Shown here one piece after another: positions 54,443 to 64,000 of a stretch of 64,000 bases of DNA (position 1 is its first letter; every line of letters starts with the position of its first letter). The notes below the pieces were generated by a model. It made no database searches and was not told where the DNA came from. It worked only from the letters and a program-made list of their open reading frames with translations. This DNA is from Shewanella basaltis. Lineage in GTDB: Bacteria; Pseudomonadota; Gammaproteobacteria; Enterobacterales; Shewanellaceae. The stretch spans positions 248,001-312,000 of the forward strand of contig NZ_JAKILA010000002.1 in the NCBI RefSeq assembly GCF_023283885.1, read 5' to 3'. The translations under genes were made by a program, and so were the position numbers.

Positions 54443-56479
54443 TTACAGCTTAAAGCGTTCCACTGAGGTGGTTAATGAATGAGCCAGTTTATTTAGCTGT
54501 TCACTGCGCTGCGCCATTGTTGTTGACTCACTGGCATTTTGCGTGGCAGCGTCAGCGGTTTCTGTCATGGTTTGCTCAATTTTCTGACTGTAACTGACCT
54601 GTTGATCTGCAGCTTGTGTAATACTTTGGCTCATGCCATTAATCAGTCTTAATGCCGCTTCTATTTGTTCAATAGCATCATGTAAAGATAGGCTTTGCTC
54701 TACACATTCATTGGCTTGATTTTGGCCTTGAGAAATGGCACTGACCGCTTTGGTGGTTTCTTGCTGGAGTGCAGTAATCATTGTTTGAATTTCAGCAGTA
54801 GATAACTGAGTTCGTGAAGCAAGTGAGCGTACTTCATCGGCCACTACCGCAAATCCTCGTCCGTGTTCGCCCGCTCTTGCTGCCTCAATGGCCGCATTAA
54901 GTGCAAGCAGGTTCGTTTGATCGGCAATCGCACTGATGGTCGTTAAAATACCTCCAATATTGTCGCTGTGTTGGCTTAGCTTAGTCATAATGCTCACTGA
55001 ATCCCTCAAGCCCTTTGACAAAGCATCAATTCGAACACGGTTATCATTGGCGATAGTTTTCACTTGAGCCCCTTGGACTGAGGCTAATTTTACGTGTTGC
55101 TCTGATTCTAATGCTTGCTCATTCACAGTCATAGAGCTGTGGTGTATTTGTTCTGCCAGTTGTTTTGCTTGTGCAATATTACTGATTTGCCCAACCGCAG
55201 ATTGGGATATTTTTTGGCTTTGTTCTTGCGAGCGAATGGCTGCATCATCAAGTAAATGAGCGTCTCGATTGATGTCTTGCAGTAACCCCGTTAGATCATC
55301 TGTTAATTTATTGATGTTTTCCATGAGCTCACCAAATTCATCGTCATTGCGCTTTGTTAGGCGCCGCGATAAATCGCCACTGGCAATACGCGACAAGGCT
55401 CGATTACTGGCCTGTAATGGGCCTAACATTGCATTTGAGGTGAAGTAATAAATAAAGCCTGCCATCAGTACAAACACAACGGCCATTAAAATGGCGAGTG
55501 TTTTTGCTGTGGTTACTTCATCGACTGCAAGCATTTGCATATCGTTAAAGCCTTGGTTAGCGAGTTGAACAAGCTGATCTAATTGCTGGTTTGTTGATTC
55601 AAATAGTTGATTTGATTTTATATAACTTGATTCTGCTTGCTGAAATTGCTCAACCACTTTCATTTGTGCTTTGTACAAGTCACCCGGAGCATCGACTAAC
55701 ACCAGGAGTTTAGCTAAATTGGCATCGAAGTCTGCTAACAATTGTGAAACAGGCAGCGGTGCAGCTTGTTGCTTGAGATAGTTAGTGTTAGTGGTAATGT
55801 TACCAAGCAGCATTGCCACATCTTGTTTGTGTATTTCTACTGCCTCAGCAGTGGTTAAACGACCAAGCTCGGTGACTGTGTTGCCTAGGGTAAATAGCAT
55901 GTCATCGATACGAACTCCTGAACCGATAACGGCCTCAAGTAATTGTTCTTCTCCTGCAGGGGCTTCAACAATTTCTAGATCGATCATATTGTTGCTGGCA
56001 TCGATTTTAAGATTATCAAATTGTTTTTTAAGTGAACTGAAATTATTTTTACTTTGTTCAATGGCCAATTTGGCACTAAACATAGTTTGAGAGACATCGG
56101 CATATTGTTGGTAGACATTTTTTGCCTGGCTGAGGGCTTGATTCATTTGAGGATGGTTTGCCACTTTTGTTGACAAATCCGCTAATGCATTCGAAAAATC
56201 TTGCTGCAAAGCCTTAAATTGCTTAAAACTTATCGCAATATCGTCGTTGCCTATTTGTGAGTATGCCAAGCTTTCTGTTTTGGCCATTTTCAGCAAGGTA
56301 ATTTGTAATGCCGTAGATTGGTTTTGGACTGGTACCGCTAATACTTCAATATTACTATTCGCGGTTTGAATTTTACTCAGTGAACGGTAAAAAAAGCTGC
56401 TGCCAGCAATTAATAAGATGCCTATTGAGGCAAATCCCAGAGCAATTTTTTGTTTAATCGTGAGCGTAAACATGGTCAT
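54443..56479 (-). CDS. Methyl-accepting chemotaxis protein
   Basis: A 678-residue transmembrane chemoreceptor. It has an N-terminal membrane helix (about residues 8-28, [20 protein letters not shown]), a large mostly helical periplasmic ligand domain (about 30-315), a second membrane helix ([20 protein letters not shown]), a HAMP domain ([17 protein letters not shown]), and the signalling domain with hairpin tip [25 protein letters not shown]. The ligand is unknown. The start 56479 (MTMFTLTIK) is chosen; the frame continues 13 codons upstream and an ATG at 56473 is also possible. It faces the aer-like gene tail to tail. Confidence 0.92.
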   Translation of the reverse strand: MTMFTLTIKQKIALGFASIGILLIAGSSFFYRSLSKIQTANSNIEVLAVPVQNQSTALQITLLKMAKTESLAYSQIGNDDIAISFKQFKALQQDFSNALADLSTKVANHPQMNQALSQAKNVYQQYADVSQTMFSAKLAIEQSKNNFSSLKKQFDNLKIDASNNMIDLEIVEAPAGEEQLLEAVIGSGVRIDDMLFTLGNTVTELGRLTTAEAVEIHKQDVAMLLGNITTNTNYLKQQAAPLPVSQLLADFDANLAKLLVLVDAPGDLYKAQMKVVEQFQQAESSYIKSNQLFESTNQQLDQLVQLANQGFNDMQMLAVDEVTTAKTLAILMAVVFVLMAGFIYYFTSNAMLGPLQASNRALSRIASGDLSRRLTKRNDDEFGELMENINKLTDDLTGLLQDINRDAHLLDDAAIRSQEQSQKISQSAVGQISNIAQAKQLAEQIHHSSMTVNEQALESEQHVKLASVQGAQVKTIANDNRVRIDALSKGLRDSVSIMTKLSQHSDNIGGILTTISAIADQTNLLALNAAIEAARAGEHGRGFAVVADEVRSLASRTQLSTAEIQTMITALQQETTKAVSAISQGQNQANECVEQSLSLHDAIEQIEAALRLINGMSQSITQAADQQVSYSQKIEQTMTETADAATQNASESTTMAQRSEQLNKLAHSLTTSVERFKL

Positions 56480-56695
56480 TGAGTGTCTCTTATTATGAGC
56501 GCTGTACAAACAGAGCAAATTTATTGTGTAAGACTTTTTATCGCGTTGTTAAATAAATGTAATTGTTGTTGTAAGGTAAAGCAATGTTGCGAAGCCATTT
56601 ATTCGTTTGATTAGCATTGCGGTTTCGTGTAAATCATCGTTATTTACATGTTGTGCTTAATATGTCATGCCATCGTTATGTAAAGTGAGGTTAAT

Positions 56696-57385
56696 GTGAG
56701 TGTAAAAGGAATAGTGTTTAAGCAACATAATGGTGACTTGACTGTCACGCCATCCAAAATTATTTGCATTGGGCGTAATTACGTTGACCATATTCATGAG
56801 TTGGGTAATGACATTCCCGATGACATGGTGGTGTTTTTAAAACCTAATTCGGCCATCACAGACACCTTAAACAGTGAGATGGGTGAACCCCTGCATTATG
56901 AAGCCGAGCTGTGTTTTATGGTAAAGGATGGTCAATTTAGCGCCGTTGGTGTTGGACTGGATATGACCAAGCGTGAATTACAGGGCAAACTTAAAAAGCA
57001 GGGCTTACCGTGGGAGCGCAGTAAAGCGTTTGACGGTTCTGCATTGTTTAGCGAATTTATGCCCATCACACCAGCGCAGCAAGATTGGTGTTTTCAATTA
57101 ACCATTGATAACGTGGTGACTCAACTTGGGCATCAGCAATTAATGACTTACCAGCCCCAAGCCATGTTTACTGCCATCAATGAGTTTATGAGCTTGAACG
57201 ACGGCGATATTGTGATGACCGGTACCCCAAAAGGCGTTGGTGTTGTTTTGGCCAATACATCGTTTGAAATTAGTCTGTGGCCAAATGTGCCGTTTGAGGT
57301 ATTTGAAACAGCGCTGTCTGGAGATAAATCGATGGTAGAACTGTGTGGTCAAGCCATGTTAGTTAAGCAGTGGCAAGCCGTTTAA
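56696..57385 (+). CDS. Fumarylacetoacetate hydrolase family protein
   Basis: A 229-residue enzyme of the FAH family, which hydrolyses or isomerises acyl-pyruvate and related diketo acids. It shows the family pattern: KIICIGRNYVDHIHELGN, PNSAITDT, LHYEAELCFMVKDG (metal-binding Glu residues), RELQGKLKKQGLPWERSKAFDGS and GDIVMTGTPKGVGVV. Start at GTG 56696 after GAGG. The precise substrate is not evident. Single gene between divergent and convergent neighbours. Confidence 0.88.
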   Translation: MSVKGIVFKQHNGDLTVTPSKIICIGRNYVDHIHELGNDIPDDMVVFLKPNSAITDTLNSEMGEPLHYEAELCFMVKDGQFSAVGVGLDMTKRELQGKLKKQGLPWERSKAFDGSALFSEFMPITPAQQDWCFQLTIDNVVTQLGHQQLMTYQPQAMFTAINEFMSLNDGDIVMTGTPKGVGVVLANTSFEISLWPNVPFEVFETALSGDKSMVELCGQAMLVKQWQAV

Positions 57386-57391
57386 TCTTTA

Positions 57392-57447
57392 TACCATTGC
57401 GCATTAATAATTCTCGCTGAGATATCACTTACTCAGGCGCAATGGTA
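57392..57447. mobile_element. 56-bp internally deleted relative of the TACCATT element
   Basis: TACCATTGCGC and GCGCAATGGTA are perfect inverted ends flanked by TTA on both sides (57389-57391, 57448-57450). The inner sequence ATTCTCGCTGAGATATCACTTA matches the right end of the 263-bp element at 54255-54277, so it appears to be the left tip joined to the right 40 bp. It lies 6 bp after the FAH-family stop. Confidence 0.7.
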
Positions 57448-57460
57448 TTAATGCTTTCAA

Positions 57461-57491
57461 AAAGACCCTCTTAGCAAAGAGGGTCTTTTTT
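57461..57491. terminator. Bidirectional terminator between FAH-family gene and small Cys protein gene
   Basis: AAAGACCCTCTT / AAGAGGGTCTTT, a 12-bp perfect stem with loop AGCA, A-run on the left, T-run on the right, between convergent genes. Confidence 0.92.
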
Positions 57492-57512
57492 CATTCATCG
57501 TACAGTTTGGCA

Positions 57513-57770
57513 TTATTTCAGTAATGCAACGGCTTCCATATCAAGCTCGATATCAGTGCAGCCTTTCGCGCAATAAATGCCAGGCGCTTTTGCGCTTGGT
57601 TTGGCATTTTTACTATTGGGTGGCAATTGCAATGTGAGTGGCTTATTGCAGTCGGTACACGTGGCGCTGTTGCCTTTTAGCATGCGTTTTATCAGGTTTT
57701 TTTGCTGGTTGAATGACGCTGATGTGGTGTCATTTACCGCTGAAAAATCGAGTTTTTGTGTGTCGCTCAT
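57513..57770 (-). CDS. Small Cys-rich (zinc-ribbon-like) protein, function unknown
   Basis: An 85-residue protein with two cysteine pairs, ATCTDCNK and YCAKGCTD, spaced about 28 residues, suggesting a zinc-ribbon or metal site. There is no signal or membrane segment. It lies 26 bp downstream of pfaD on the same strand and could be the last gene of the pfa operon, though no role in fatty acid synthesis is known to me. The family was not recognised with certainty. Confidence 0.75.
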   Translation of the reverse strand: MSDTQKLDFSAVNDTTSASFNQQKNLIKRMLKGNSATCTDCNKPLTLQLPPNSKNAKPSAKAPGIYCAKGCTDIELDMEAVALLK

Positions 57771-57781
57771 TATGCTTCCTT

Positions 57782-57796
57782 TATCTTGAACTCAGG
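57782..57796. repeat. Solo end of the CTCAGG inverted-repeat family
   Basis: TATCTTGAACTCAGG between pfaD and the small Cys protein gene matches the right end of the element at 53941-53955 (TATCCCGAACTCAGG) at 13 of 15 positions. No partner end was found nearby, so it may be a remnant or chance. Confidence 0.35.
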
Positions 57797-59425
57797 CTAT
57801 TTCACCTGATCCACGGGGCGCCAACGTTGTAATGCAACGGGCAGGCTCACACCTTGTGCGGCAAGTAGATTGACTCGTGCTAAGTAAGCTGCGCCATGCA
57901 TTAAGTGTTTTGCTAAATCGACAGCATGTCGTTGAGTATAATCGTCTAAGTAACTGCCTTTTGCCCAGGCGTTAAATGCACCTAGTGCAGGTCCGGCCCA
58001 GATTTGATAATCCATTTCACGGCCTGTTTCCCCAGTGTTTGACCAACGGCTTGATAGCCCAAGGTACCAGCGGAAAATTAATGCCATTTTGCGCTTAGGG
58101 TTATCTTTAGCGCGCTCGATTTGCTTAGGGTCTCGCTCATTAAAATGCGCCACTGTACCGGCCCAAATATCATCTAAGCTTGAGCGAAACACTTGTTTTT
58201 CAAGTTTTTCACGCTCATCGCTCGGGATGGCTTCTATTGAGTCATAACGAGTGTAAATTTCGTATAACTTGTTAGCGCGCATCGGGAACAAGGTGCCGCG
58301 TTTGACCACTTGCAGTTTAACACCCATTTCGAACATATCGGCTGCTGGCGCCATGGTGACATCGGCCATTTCTGTGGTGGCCAATAATTTACGCGTATGC
58401 TCACTGGCCCCGGCTTCAACACAAGCCTGGTTAATTGAACCTGTGACAATAAATGCTGCGCCCATGTTAAAGGTTGCTAGGGCAGCATCGGGCGTACCGA
58501 CACCACCACCGGCGCCTACGCGGATGGGTGTTTTGTAATTGTACTTGGCTTGTACTTCATCTTTAAGCGCCAAAATAGTGGGTAATAAGGTCACTAATGG
58601 GCGGTTATCGGTATGACCACCAGAATCGGCTTCAGCGGTAATATCATCCGCCATCGGCACTAATTGTGCTAGCGCCATTTGCTCTGGCGTAATAAGACCT
58701 TCATCCACCAGTTGTTGCAGTATTTTTACCGGGGCTGGTTGCATAAACTTAATTGCCACTTCGGTGCGGCTAATTTTGGCGATAACTTTGTTGTCTATTT
58801 GAATATCACCTTGAGCATCACGGCTTAACCCTGCTGCGCGGTAATAGACAATTTGCGGTGTTAAGCCCAAAAAGGCTGAGGCTTCAACGGTGCGTACTTT
58901 GTGTTTTAAAAATAGCTCAACGCTACCACGCTCGAGCGCGGGTTCACTTGGGCTATGGATTAAGTTAAACGCATAGGGCCCATTTGGCAGGGCAGCTTGA
59001 ATGCGCTTAATGGCTTGCTCAACGCGCGAGGGAATGAGTCCCGCGGCGCCAAACGAGCATAAAATACCCGCCTGACCTAATGCGATAACTAGCTCTTCAG
59101 AAGCAATACCATTGGCCATGGCTCCAGCATAATAGGCATATTTTACCCCATGAACACGGCGAAAATTACTGTCACCTAAACTTTGGGTGCCAAGCGCTGG
59201 GGCAAAGGCGCTAACGGGCAGGGCATGAGCATTGGTGATGGTATCTGTCACCACTTGAGCTTGCTGTGCAACGCCTAAACCTTGCTGAGCATCATTGACC
59301 ACATAACAGGCTTGCGACAAGTCTTTAAGCTTTTTGTTGATCCCTGCTGGATCAAAACTAACGTGCTGCTGGCTCACTTGCCAAGGCCATGGAGAAAGCT
59401 TTTCGTTTTTTAATTGGGTTGTCAT
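57797..59425 (-). CDS. pfaD: PUFA synthase enoyl reductase PfaD
   Basis: PfaD is the separate enoyl-reductase subunit of the bacterial polyunsaturated fatty acid synthase (EPA/DHA type). The 542-residue protein is a nitronate-monooxygenase-like flavin TIM barrel, with RRVHGVKYAYYAGAMANGIA, LCSFGAAGLIPSRVEQAI and the flavin-phosphate binding GAGGGVGTPDAALATFNMGA. It lies 18 bp after pfaC on the same strand, the usual pfaABCD order, and needs NAD(P)H-type reductant by analogy with the family. No anomaly was seen. Confidence 0.95.
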   Translation of the reverse strand: MTTQLKNEKLSPWPWQVSQQHVSFDPAGINKKLKDLSQACYVVNDAQQGLGVAQQAQVVTDTITNAHALPVSAFAPALGTQSLGDSNFRRVHGVKYAYYAGAMANGIASEELVIALGQAGILCSFGAAGLIPSRVEQAIKRIQAALPNGPYAFNLIHSPSEPALERGSVELFLKHKVRTVEASAFLGLTPQIVYYRAAGLSRDAQGDIQIDNKVIAKISRTEVAIKFMQPAPVKILQQLVDEGLITPEQMALAQLVPMADDITAEADSGGHTDNRPLVTLLPTILALKDEVQAKYNYKTPIRVGAGGGVGTPDAALATFNMGAAFIVTGSINQACVEAGASEHTRKLLATTEMADVTMAPAADMFEMGVKLQVVKRGTLFPMRANKLYEIYTRYDSIEAIPSDEREKLEKQVFRSSLDDIWAGTVAHFNERDPKQIERAKDNPKRKMALIFRWYLGLSSRWSNTGETGREMDYQIWAGPALGAFNAWAKGSYLDDYTQRHAVDLAKHLMHGAAYLARVNLLAAQGVSLPVALQRWRPVDQVK

Positions 59426-59443
59426 TATGTTTTCCTTGAAAAG

Positions 59444-62400
59444 CTAGGCTTCTTCAATACAAATAGCGATGTCTTTTACTTCGTAAATGCGTAAACCATC
59501 TTTACTTAAATTGGCGTCGCCAATAATGATGCGTTTGCCGTTTTCGTCTTTGACGGCACTGATGTGCACATCTAACGACATTTGTTTGTTCAGTGGGTTA
59601 ATTTGGCCACGGTATTTCCATTTTATATCAGACAAAATCTGGCCGAACTTAGGATTGGTAAAGCCAGCGCCTAAATCGTTAGTAATCGCGTAAGTTTGCA
59701 TTAACTCGATGATAGCTTCAACGCCTAATGACCCTGGCATTACCGGATCTTGATGGAAATGGAATTGGAAAAACCAATCACTTGGGTCAATGGTGCGTGA
59801 TGCAGCTAAATAGCCCTGCTTATACTTGCCGCCGTTATTGACGATTTCAGCGGTGTCGATAAAGTTAAGTTGGCCACCGGCTAAGCGGTAATGTGGCTGG
59901 TGCGCTGGCGCATTAAACAGCCGCGATTGCTTATCGAGTAAATTGACAATGGTGTCGGCAGCAACATTATTGTCGACATGCCAGGGCTGAGTGATTTTAC
60001 CGTTATCGATGCCAAGCTGGTTTTTAAGCGCGTCAGCTTTAAAGTAGCCAAATACAGCGCCGCCAGTGTAAAACGGCTCGCCATCGACACTTAAATCAAA
60101 GGTAAAGTTTTGAATAATATTGCTGCCAGCAATCACGGTAGATAATAAGCGTGAGTCATTAACAATGGTTTTGCCGCGTAAATCCACATGGCGTAACAAG
60201 GTGCCGTGACCATCTAGGTTACGGAAAAACAACTCCTGCCCAGGGAAGCCTAACGTTGTGCCCATGTAGCCAGAAATAAAGCCATTGGGTTGCAGTGATA
60301 TTTCCATTAACACCGAATAAGGCATCACCGCTGGGTGGCTGTTTTTAGCAAAATACCATGCATTTGCGGGCACTTCGTATTCAGCTACACAGGATGACGG
60401 TTTTTTCAGCTCGCCGCGCTTACCGTTAATGTCGATTACCCGAGTGGTCAGCTGTAAATCACCGCATGGGGTGCGCGGCGGGATTAAGCCTTTATAGATG
60501 CTAAAGTCTGGTCCAAAGCATTTTTCGATATCGCCAGTGGCAAACTCAAACATGTGATACGGCGTAAATGGCAGGGTATCAGGCACGCGGTTTGTGTATT
60601 TAGAATCAGCACTGACTTGCGGCGCTTCAACGTGTTTAAGCGGAATAACCCCTTTGTTGGTTGGCGCGCTGTTGTCGGCAATTTTCGCCATTAACGGGGC
60701 GGCATCTTGCTGGCTGACAGCGTTATTGACGTTGGTGCCAGCCACTTTAGTTGGCTTGAAACTGGTGCCTAGGTTGGCATTCGTGCTCGAATGACTTAAA
60801 TAGCGAGTGCATTGGGCTTCTTCTTTTATCATCACCCCAAGGTTTTGGAAGTCGACCACCACTTTGCCATTGAGCAAAATATCAATATTGGCTTTGGCGT
60901 ATGGGCGCGGCGAAGTACCGATTTCGGTGACTTCCATTCGGTAAGTTAACTCGCCGTGTTGTGGTAATACCTGGCCACGGCAACGTACTTTTTGTGAGGC
61001 ATTTTCGAGCGGCTGGAAACGGCCGTTTTCAACTAAGGTATGCATACCAATGTGCAACATAAAGAACTGCAATAATTGGCCACAGCCTTCAGCCATTAAT
61101 GAGCCGGCCATCACCTGATCGTCTTTAAAATGACACGGGAAGTACCAATGGTCTGGCGCTAATTGTTTGTGGCCTTCAACTAACCCTAGGCCCCAGGTGC
61201 CGCCATGGATTTGTAAGTTGCTTACGCGCTCGATCATTAAGAACTTTTCTGAGGCAAAACACAGCGATTTTTGCATGCCCGTTTGCAGCTGGTGGCTCAC
61301 GTGTGCGCCGCCAAAGCAGCTGCCAATATCGCCGGTTAATAAATGATGAATTTGGCCATAATCAAACGCTGTTTGCTGACAGTTTAGCAAAGGAGTAAAC
61401 GTCGGTTTATTTGGGTTGTTAAGCACTTGCTGACGCAGCTTAATTTCATCTTCTGTTTGGATAACCCCTTTACCATCGGCTAATTCTTTGTCGGTAAAGA
61501 AGCCCGCACAACCGCCATCCATTTTTAAAATCATCTTGTCGCCGACAAAACATTCGTACGAGAAGAAAAACAATAAGGTGTCGCCATTGCGGGCAAAGTT
61601 GTTGATTTTAATGTCATAGCGTAAGGTGTCGCCGCCGCGTGGTAAATCGCCCAAGAAGGTAAGCGTGCAATCAAGCAAACGGTACACCCGCTCGCCTTTG
61701 TTTTCAAAATCGATGCCTAAATAGCTAATTAACATTAAATCGCACTGGCCCGACTCAACTGCAACTGCCCAAGGGATTTGACCATCAACCAGATACGGTG
61801 CATCAACAGGGATGTCGTACTCTGTGGTCATTGAGCAAGGTTTGTATTGATTTATGGTTGCATCAAGTTTGGTGACTCGCGACACCAGTAAATAGTCGGT
61901 GGTGGGTAAGCGCACGCGCCGCGAGTAGCTGTCGATAATGGCGTAGTCTGGGCCAAACACCTTGGCGATATCGCCTTCGGCATATTCCACTAAATCGGCA
62001 TAGTTCCAAATACAGGGTTTATCTGCCGGGAACGGTGCGTTGTAAGTCGGAACCTGCGCATGGTTAGGTTTACGTTCTGCCAGTACCGATTGTGGTTTAA
62101 CGTAATGCTCAGCTGGCACTTTGGCAGTTAACGCGGGTGCTATTGTTTGCGCTGTTGCAGCTGACGTTATTGAGGCGAGTTGTGATTTTAACAAGTTATC
62201 GGCGACTTTTAAGCCTGCCTCACGGCTGGCTAAAAATGCGAGGTGGGCTTGTTGTGCCAGCCATTGGTTTTGCTCAAAAGCCGTTAAGTGTGCAGGTGGA
62301 ATGGCCTGGCTAGTTGCTTGAGTCGAATGAGTGTTGTTTGGTGTTTGCCCCGGCGTGCCAGGGGGTGGTGCAAAATGGCTTACGGGCATAGTCGGCTCGT

Positions 62401-64000
62401 TTATATTCATGTTTGTTGGGGCTTGTTGCACGGTATCGCGCTTAATCGACGCGCATTGGCTAATCATTTTGTCGATGGCGGCAACTGGCGTGTCGACAAT
62501 ATGTTGATAGATATCGCGGCCACCTAAACTCACTTGTTTAATTAAACTCAGCTTGGCGCTTTTTGTCAGTTGCTCTGTAAGCGGCTGGGTTAAGCGGTTA
62601 GCAAGGGCCTGTTGCTGTGAGGTATTAAGCGATAAACCAATGCGAGAGTATTGGTTTTCACTGGCGCTGATCACCTGCGCACTGATGTCAGCTTGTTGTA
62701 GTTGCTGGCTTTGGATCAGTGCATTGAGCAAACTTGCCATGCCAGAGGCGGCAAACGTGTGCCCAAGCAAAGGTTGTACGCTTGATATGCTGCTGGCGTC
62801 AGCAAGTTGAGCCAATTGGCGAGTTAACTGCTGCCCCAAATCTGACTGTTGGCAAAGCGGAGCGATATTGAGTTCATTGATATCGCAGGCTTGCTTTAGT
62901 GTGACCTGTTCTTGCTTAGCAAACTGCACGCTATTAATACTGGCGTAGCTGTCGTTGAGGTGCGTTTGCTGTAATACAATGGCGCCAGCACCTTCACCAA
63001 TTTGAACGTTATTGGTTTGTAAGCCTGCTGACTTAAGGTTAGCACTGTTAAGCAAACCGTTTTCAATACTGCCAGACAAATCAACCGCAGCAATAATGAC
63101 TGCATCGAGAGGCTCTTGCAGTGAGCCCATGGCAAATAAGTTTTGCGCCACATCAATACAGCGATTAACCGATTGTTCAGCGGCCGAAATCGTAAAGGCG
63201 GGGCCGTTAAAGTCCCACAATGACGAAATCCGCGACGCCATAATATTACCAATAAAGCTGGTGTATTGGTTTAGTTTGGCCGCATCGAGCACGCTGTCCA
63301 TGGCGATGGCTTCTAGCGCTTGGTATTCATCGTCACTGAGCTCAATACCCTGGGTGGCTAGGCTTTGCGCAAGCTGGCTGTGTAAGTTCACGCGGCCACG
63401 AAATTGATGTAGCTCAAGTTCGGTTTCCATGGCCACTAACACGGCCACTTTACTGCCAGGATTAAGCTTGGCGTTTACAATGGCTTCGTCGGCGACTTTT
63501 ATTAATAACAGCTGCTGCGAAATTAATCGATCGTCTTCATTAGGCGGCACTTTAAAGCGTAAAAAGTCAAAATCGAATTGATCAATGTAAGCCCCTTGTG
63601 GCACTTGCTCTAAACCATATTTGGTCAACAGTTCTGGATGCTTGTTAATGCCTTTCCAGCGTTGAGTGGGCAATGGTGTAAACAAGTGTTGCTTGGCGCG
63701 AATACGCTCAGCCAGCTGATTAATACTGCTGCATTGGCCAAAATGAGCTGCCATACCGGTAATGTGCATGGGTTGCTCACTGGCGTTAACTAATTGCGTT
63801 GGCGTTGACGATGTTACCGCTGTGTCAGAGTAGGACTCTAATAGCAAATGCGCGTTACAGCCACCAAAGCCAAATACTGATACACCCGCATGGCGTGAGT
63901 TGTTACCTGCTTTATCTGGCCAAGGTTGCACCTCGCTTGGCAAGGTTGCCTGACCAAATAAGCCATTAGGTGAGGCGATAGGTGCGCTGATATTAATACT
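59444..64000 (-). CDS. pfaC: PUFA synthase subunit PfaC (partial, cut by window end)
   Basis: PfaC is a large multidomain subunit of the PUFA synthase. The visible 1518 residues hold: the end of a ketosynthase domain (VFGFGGCNAHLLLE, with the active-site His), a chain-length-factor domain (about 78-510) in which the usual catalytic Cys region reads SAAEQSV and so lacks Cys, a Pro/Gln/Thr-rich linker (about 540-640), and two FabA-like dehydratase domains with catalytic His in CHFKDDQVMAGS (about 957) and FHFHQDPVMPGS (about 1416). The frame is open to base 64000; roughly the first 400 residues are outside the window. It leads pfaD by 18 bp. Confidence 0.95.
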   Translation of the reverse strand, partial: SINISAPIASPNGLFGQATLPSEVQPWPDKAGNNSRHAGVSVFGFGGCNAHLLLESYSDTAVTSSTPTQLVNASEQPMHITGMAAHFGQCSSINQLAERIRAKQHLFTPLPTQRWKGINKHPELLTKYGLEQVPQGAYIDQFDFDFLRFKVPPNEDDRLISQQLLLIKVADEAIVNAKLNPGSKVAVLVAMETELELHQFRGRVNLHSQLAQSLATQGIELSDDEYQALEAIAMDSVLDAAKLNQYTSFIGNIMASRISSLWDFNGPAFTISAAEQSVNRCIDVAQNLFAMGSLQEPLDAVIIAAVDLSGSIENGLLNSANLKSAGLQTNNVQIGEGAGAIVLQQTHLNDSYASINSVQFAKQEQVTLKQACDINELNIAPLCQQSDLGQQLTRQLAQLADASSISSVQPLLGHTFAASGMASLLNALIQSQQLQQADISAQVISASENQYSRIGLSLNTSQQQALANRLTQPLTEQLTKSAKLSLIKQVSLGGRDIYQHIVDTPVAAIDKMISQCASIKRDTVQQAPTNMNINEPTMPVSHFAPPPGTPGQTPNNTHSTQATSQAIPPAHLTAFEQNQWLAQQAHLAFLASREAGLKVADNLLKSQLASITSAATAQTIAPALTAKVPAEHYVKPQSVLAERKPNHAQVPTYNAPFPADKPCIWNYADLVEYAEGDIAKVFGPDYAIIDSYSRRVRLPTTDYLLVSRVTKLDATINQYKPCSMTTEYDIPVDAPYLVDGQIPWAVAVESGQCDLMLISYLGIDFENKGERVYRLLDCTLTFLGDLPRGGDTLRYDIKINNFARNGDTLLFFFSYECFVGDKMILKMDGGCAGFFTDKELADGKGVIQTEDEIKLRQQVLNNPNKPTFTPLLNCQQTAFDYGQIHHLLTGDIGSCFGGAHVSHQLQTGMQKSLCFASEKFLMIERVSNLQIHGGTWGLGLVEGHKQLAPDHWYFPCHFKDDQVMAGSLMAEGCGQLLQFFMLHIGMHTLVENGRFQPLENASQKVRCRGQVLPQHGELTYRMEVTEIGTSPRPYAKANIDILLNGKVVVDFQNLGVMIKEEAQCTRYLSHSSTNANLGTSFKPTKVAGTNVNNAVSQQDAAPLMAKIADNSAPTNKGVIPLKHVEAPQVSADSKYTNRVPDTLPFTPYHMFEFATGDIEKCFGPDFSIYKGLIPPRTPCGDLQLTTRVIDINGKRGELKKPSSCVAEYEVPANAWYFAKNSHPAVMPYSVLMEISLQPNGFISGYMGTTLGFPGQELFFRNLDGHGTLLRHVDLRGKTIVNDSRLLSTVIAGSNIIQNFTFDLSVDGEPFYTGGAVFGYFKADALKNQLGIDNGKITQPWHVDNNVAADTIVNLLDKQSRLFNAPAHQPHYRLAGGQLNFIDTAEIVNNGGKYKQGYLAASRTIDPSDWFFQFHFHQDPVMPGSLGVEAIIELMQTYAITNDLGAGFTNPKFGQILSDIKWKYRGQINPLNKQMSLDVHISAVKDENGKRIIIGDANLSKDGLRIYEVKDIAICIEEA

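Overview
The window reads as a chromosomal segment of a gammaproteobacterium, most likely a Shewanella. The gene order matches the polar flagellum and chemotaxis locus of Shewanella and Vibrio, it includes the parC/parP pair typical of those groups, base composition is AT-leaning, and the right end carries pfaC/pfaD, the polyunsaturated fatty acid (EPA-type) synthase genes known from cold-living marine Shewanella. The genus is inferred from gene order and protein character, not from a database search.

Positions 1-45842 form a nearly unbroken motility region on the + strand. It begins inside flgG (cut by the window edge) and runs flgHIJKL, three flagellin genes, flaG, fliD, a fliT-like gene, fliS, the regulators flrA, flrB and flrC, fliEFGHIJ, fliKLMNOPQR-flhB, flhAFG-fliA, cheYZAB, a small membrane protein gene, parC, parP, cheW and a DUF2802 gene. 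Sequences fitting the sigma-54 rule GG-N10-GC lie before flaG, flrB, fliE, fliK and flhA. FliA (sigma-28) type promoters, TAAA-N15-GCCGTTAC, lie before flagellins 2 and 3. This fits the known cascade FlrA -> FlrBC plus sigma-54 -> FliA -> late genes. The three flagellin genes each end in their own terminator. Genes 2 and 3 share about 560 bp that are almost identical, while the centre of gene 3 resembles gene 1, so gene 3 looks like a mosaic.

Positions 45862-51254 hold ordinary housekeeping genes: a NOP2/Sun-family rRNA methyltransferase and a DUF2461 protein on the minus strand, then a rimK cluster on the plus strand (retropepsin-like 'zinc protease', RimK, AstE/AspA-type metallo-hydrolase).

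Positions 51255-57500 are looser and richer in repeats. They hold an Aer-like PAS chemoreceptor (+), a conventional chemoreceptor (-), a fumarylacetoacetate hydrolase-family protein (+), and several small non-coding inverted-repeat elements that look like MITEs. One element is about 263 bp and has a 56-bp internally deleted relative elsewhere; a second family has a 6-bp target duplication. Positions 57513-64000 on the minus strand hold a small Cys-rich protein gene, pfaD and most of pfaC, which is cut by the window end.

No wholly new system stands out. The observations most worth checking are the mosaic flagellins, a thrice-repeated acidic motif in the CheA linker that may be the ParP docking region, a 44-bp repeat array between flrA and flrBC, and the small mobile-like repeats.
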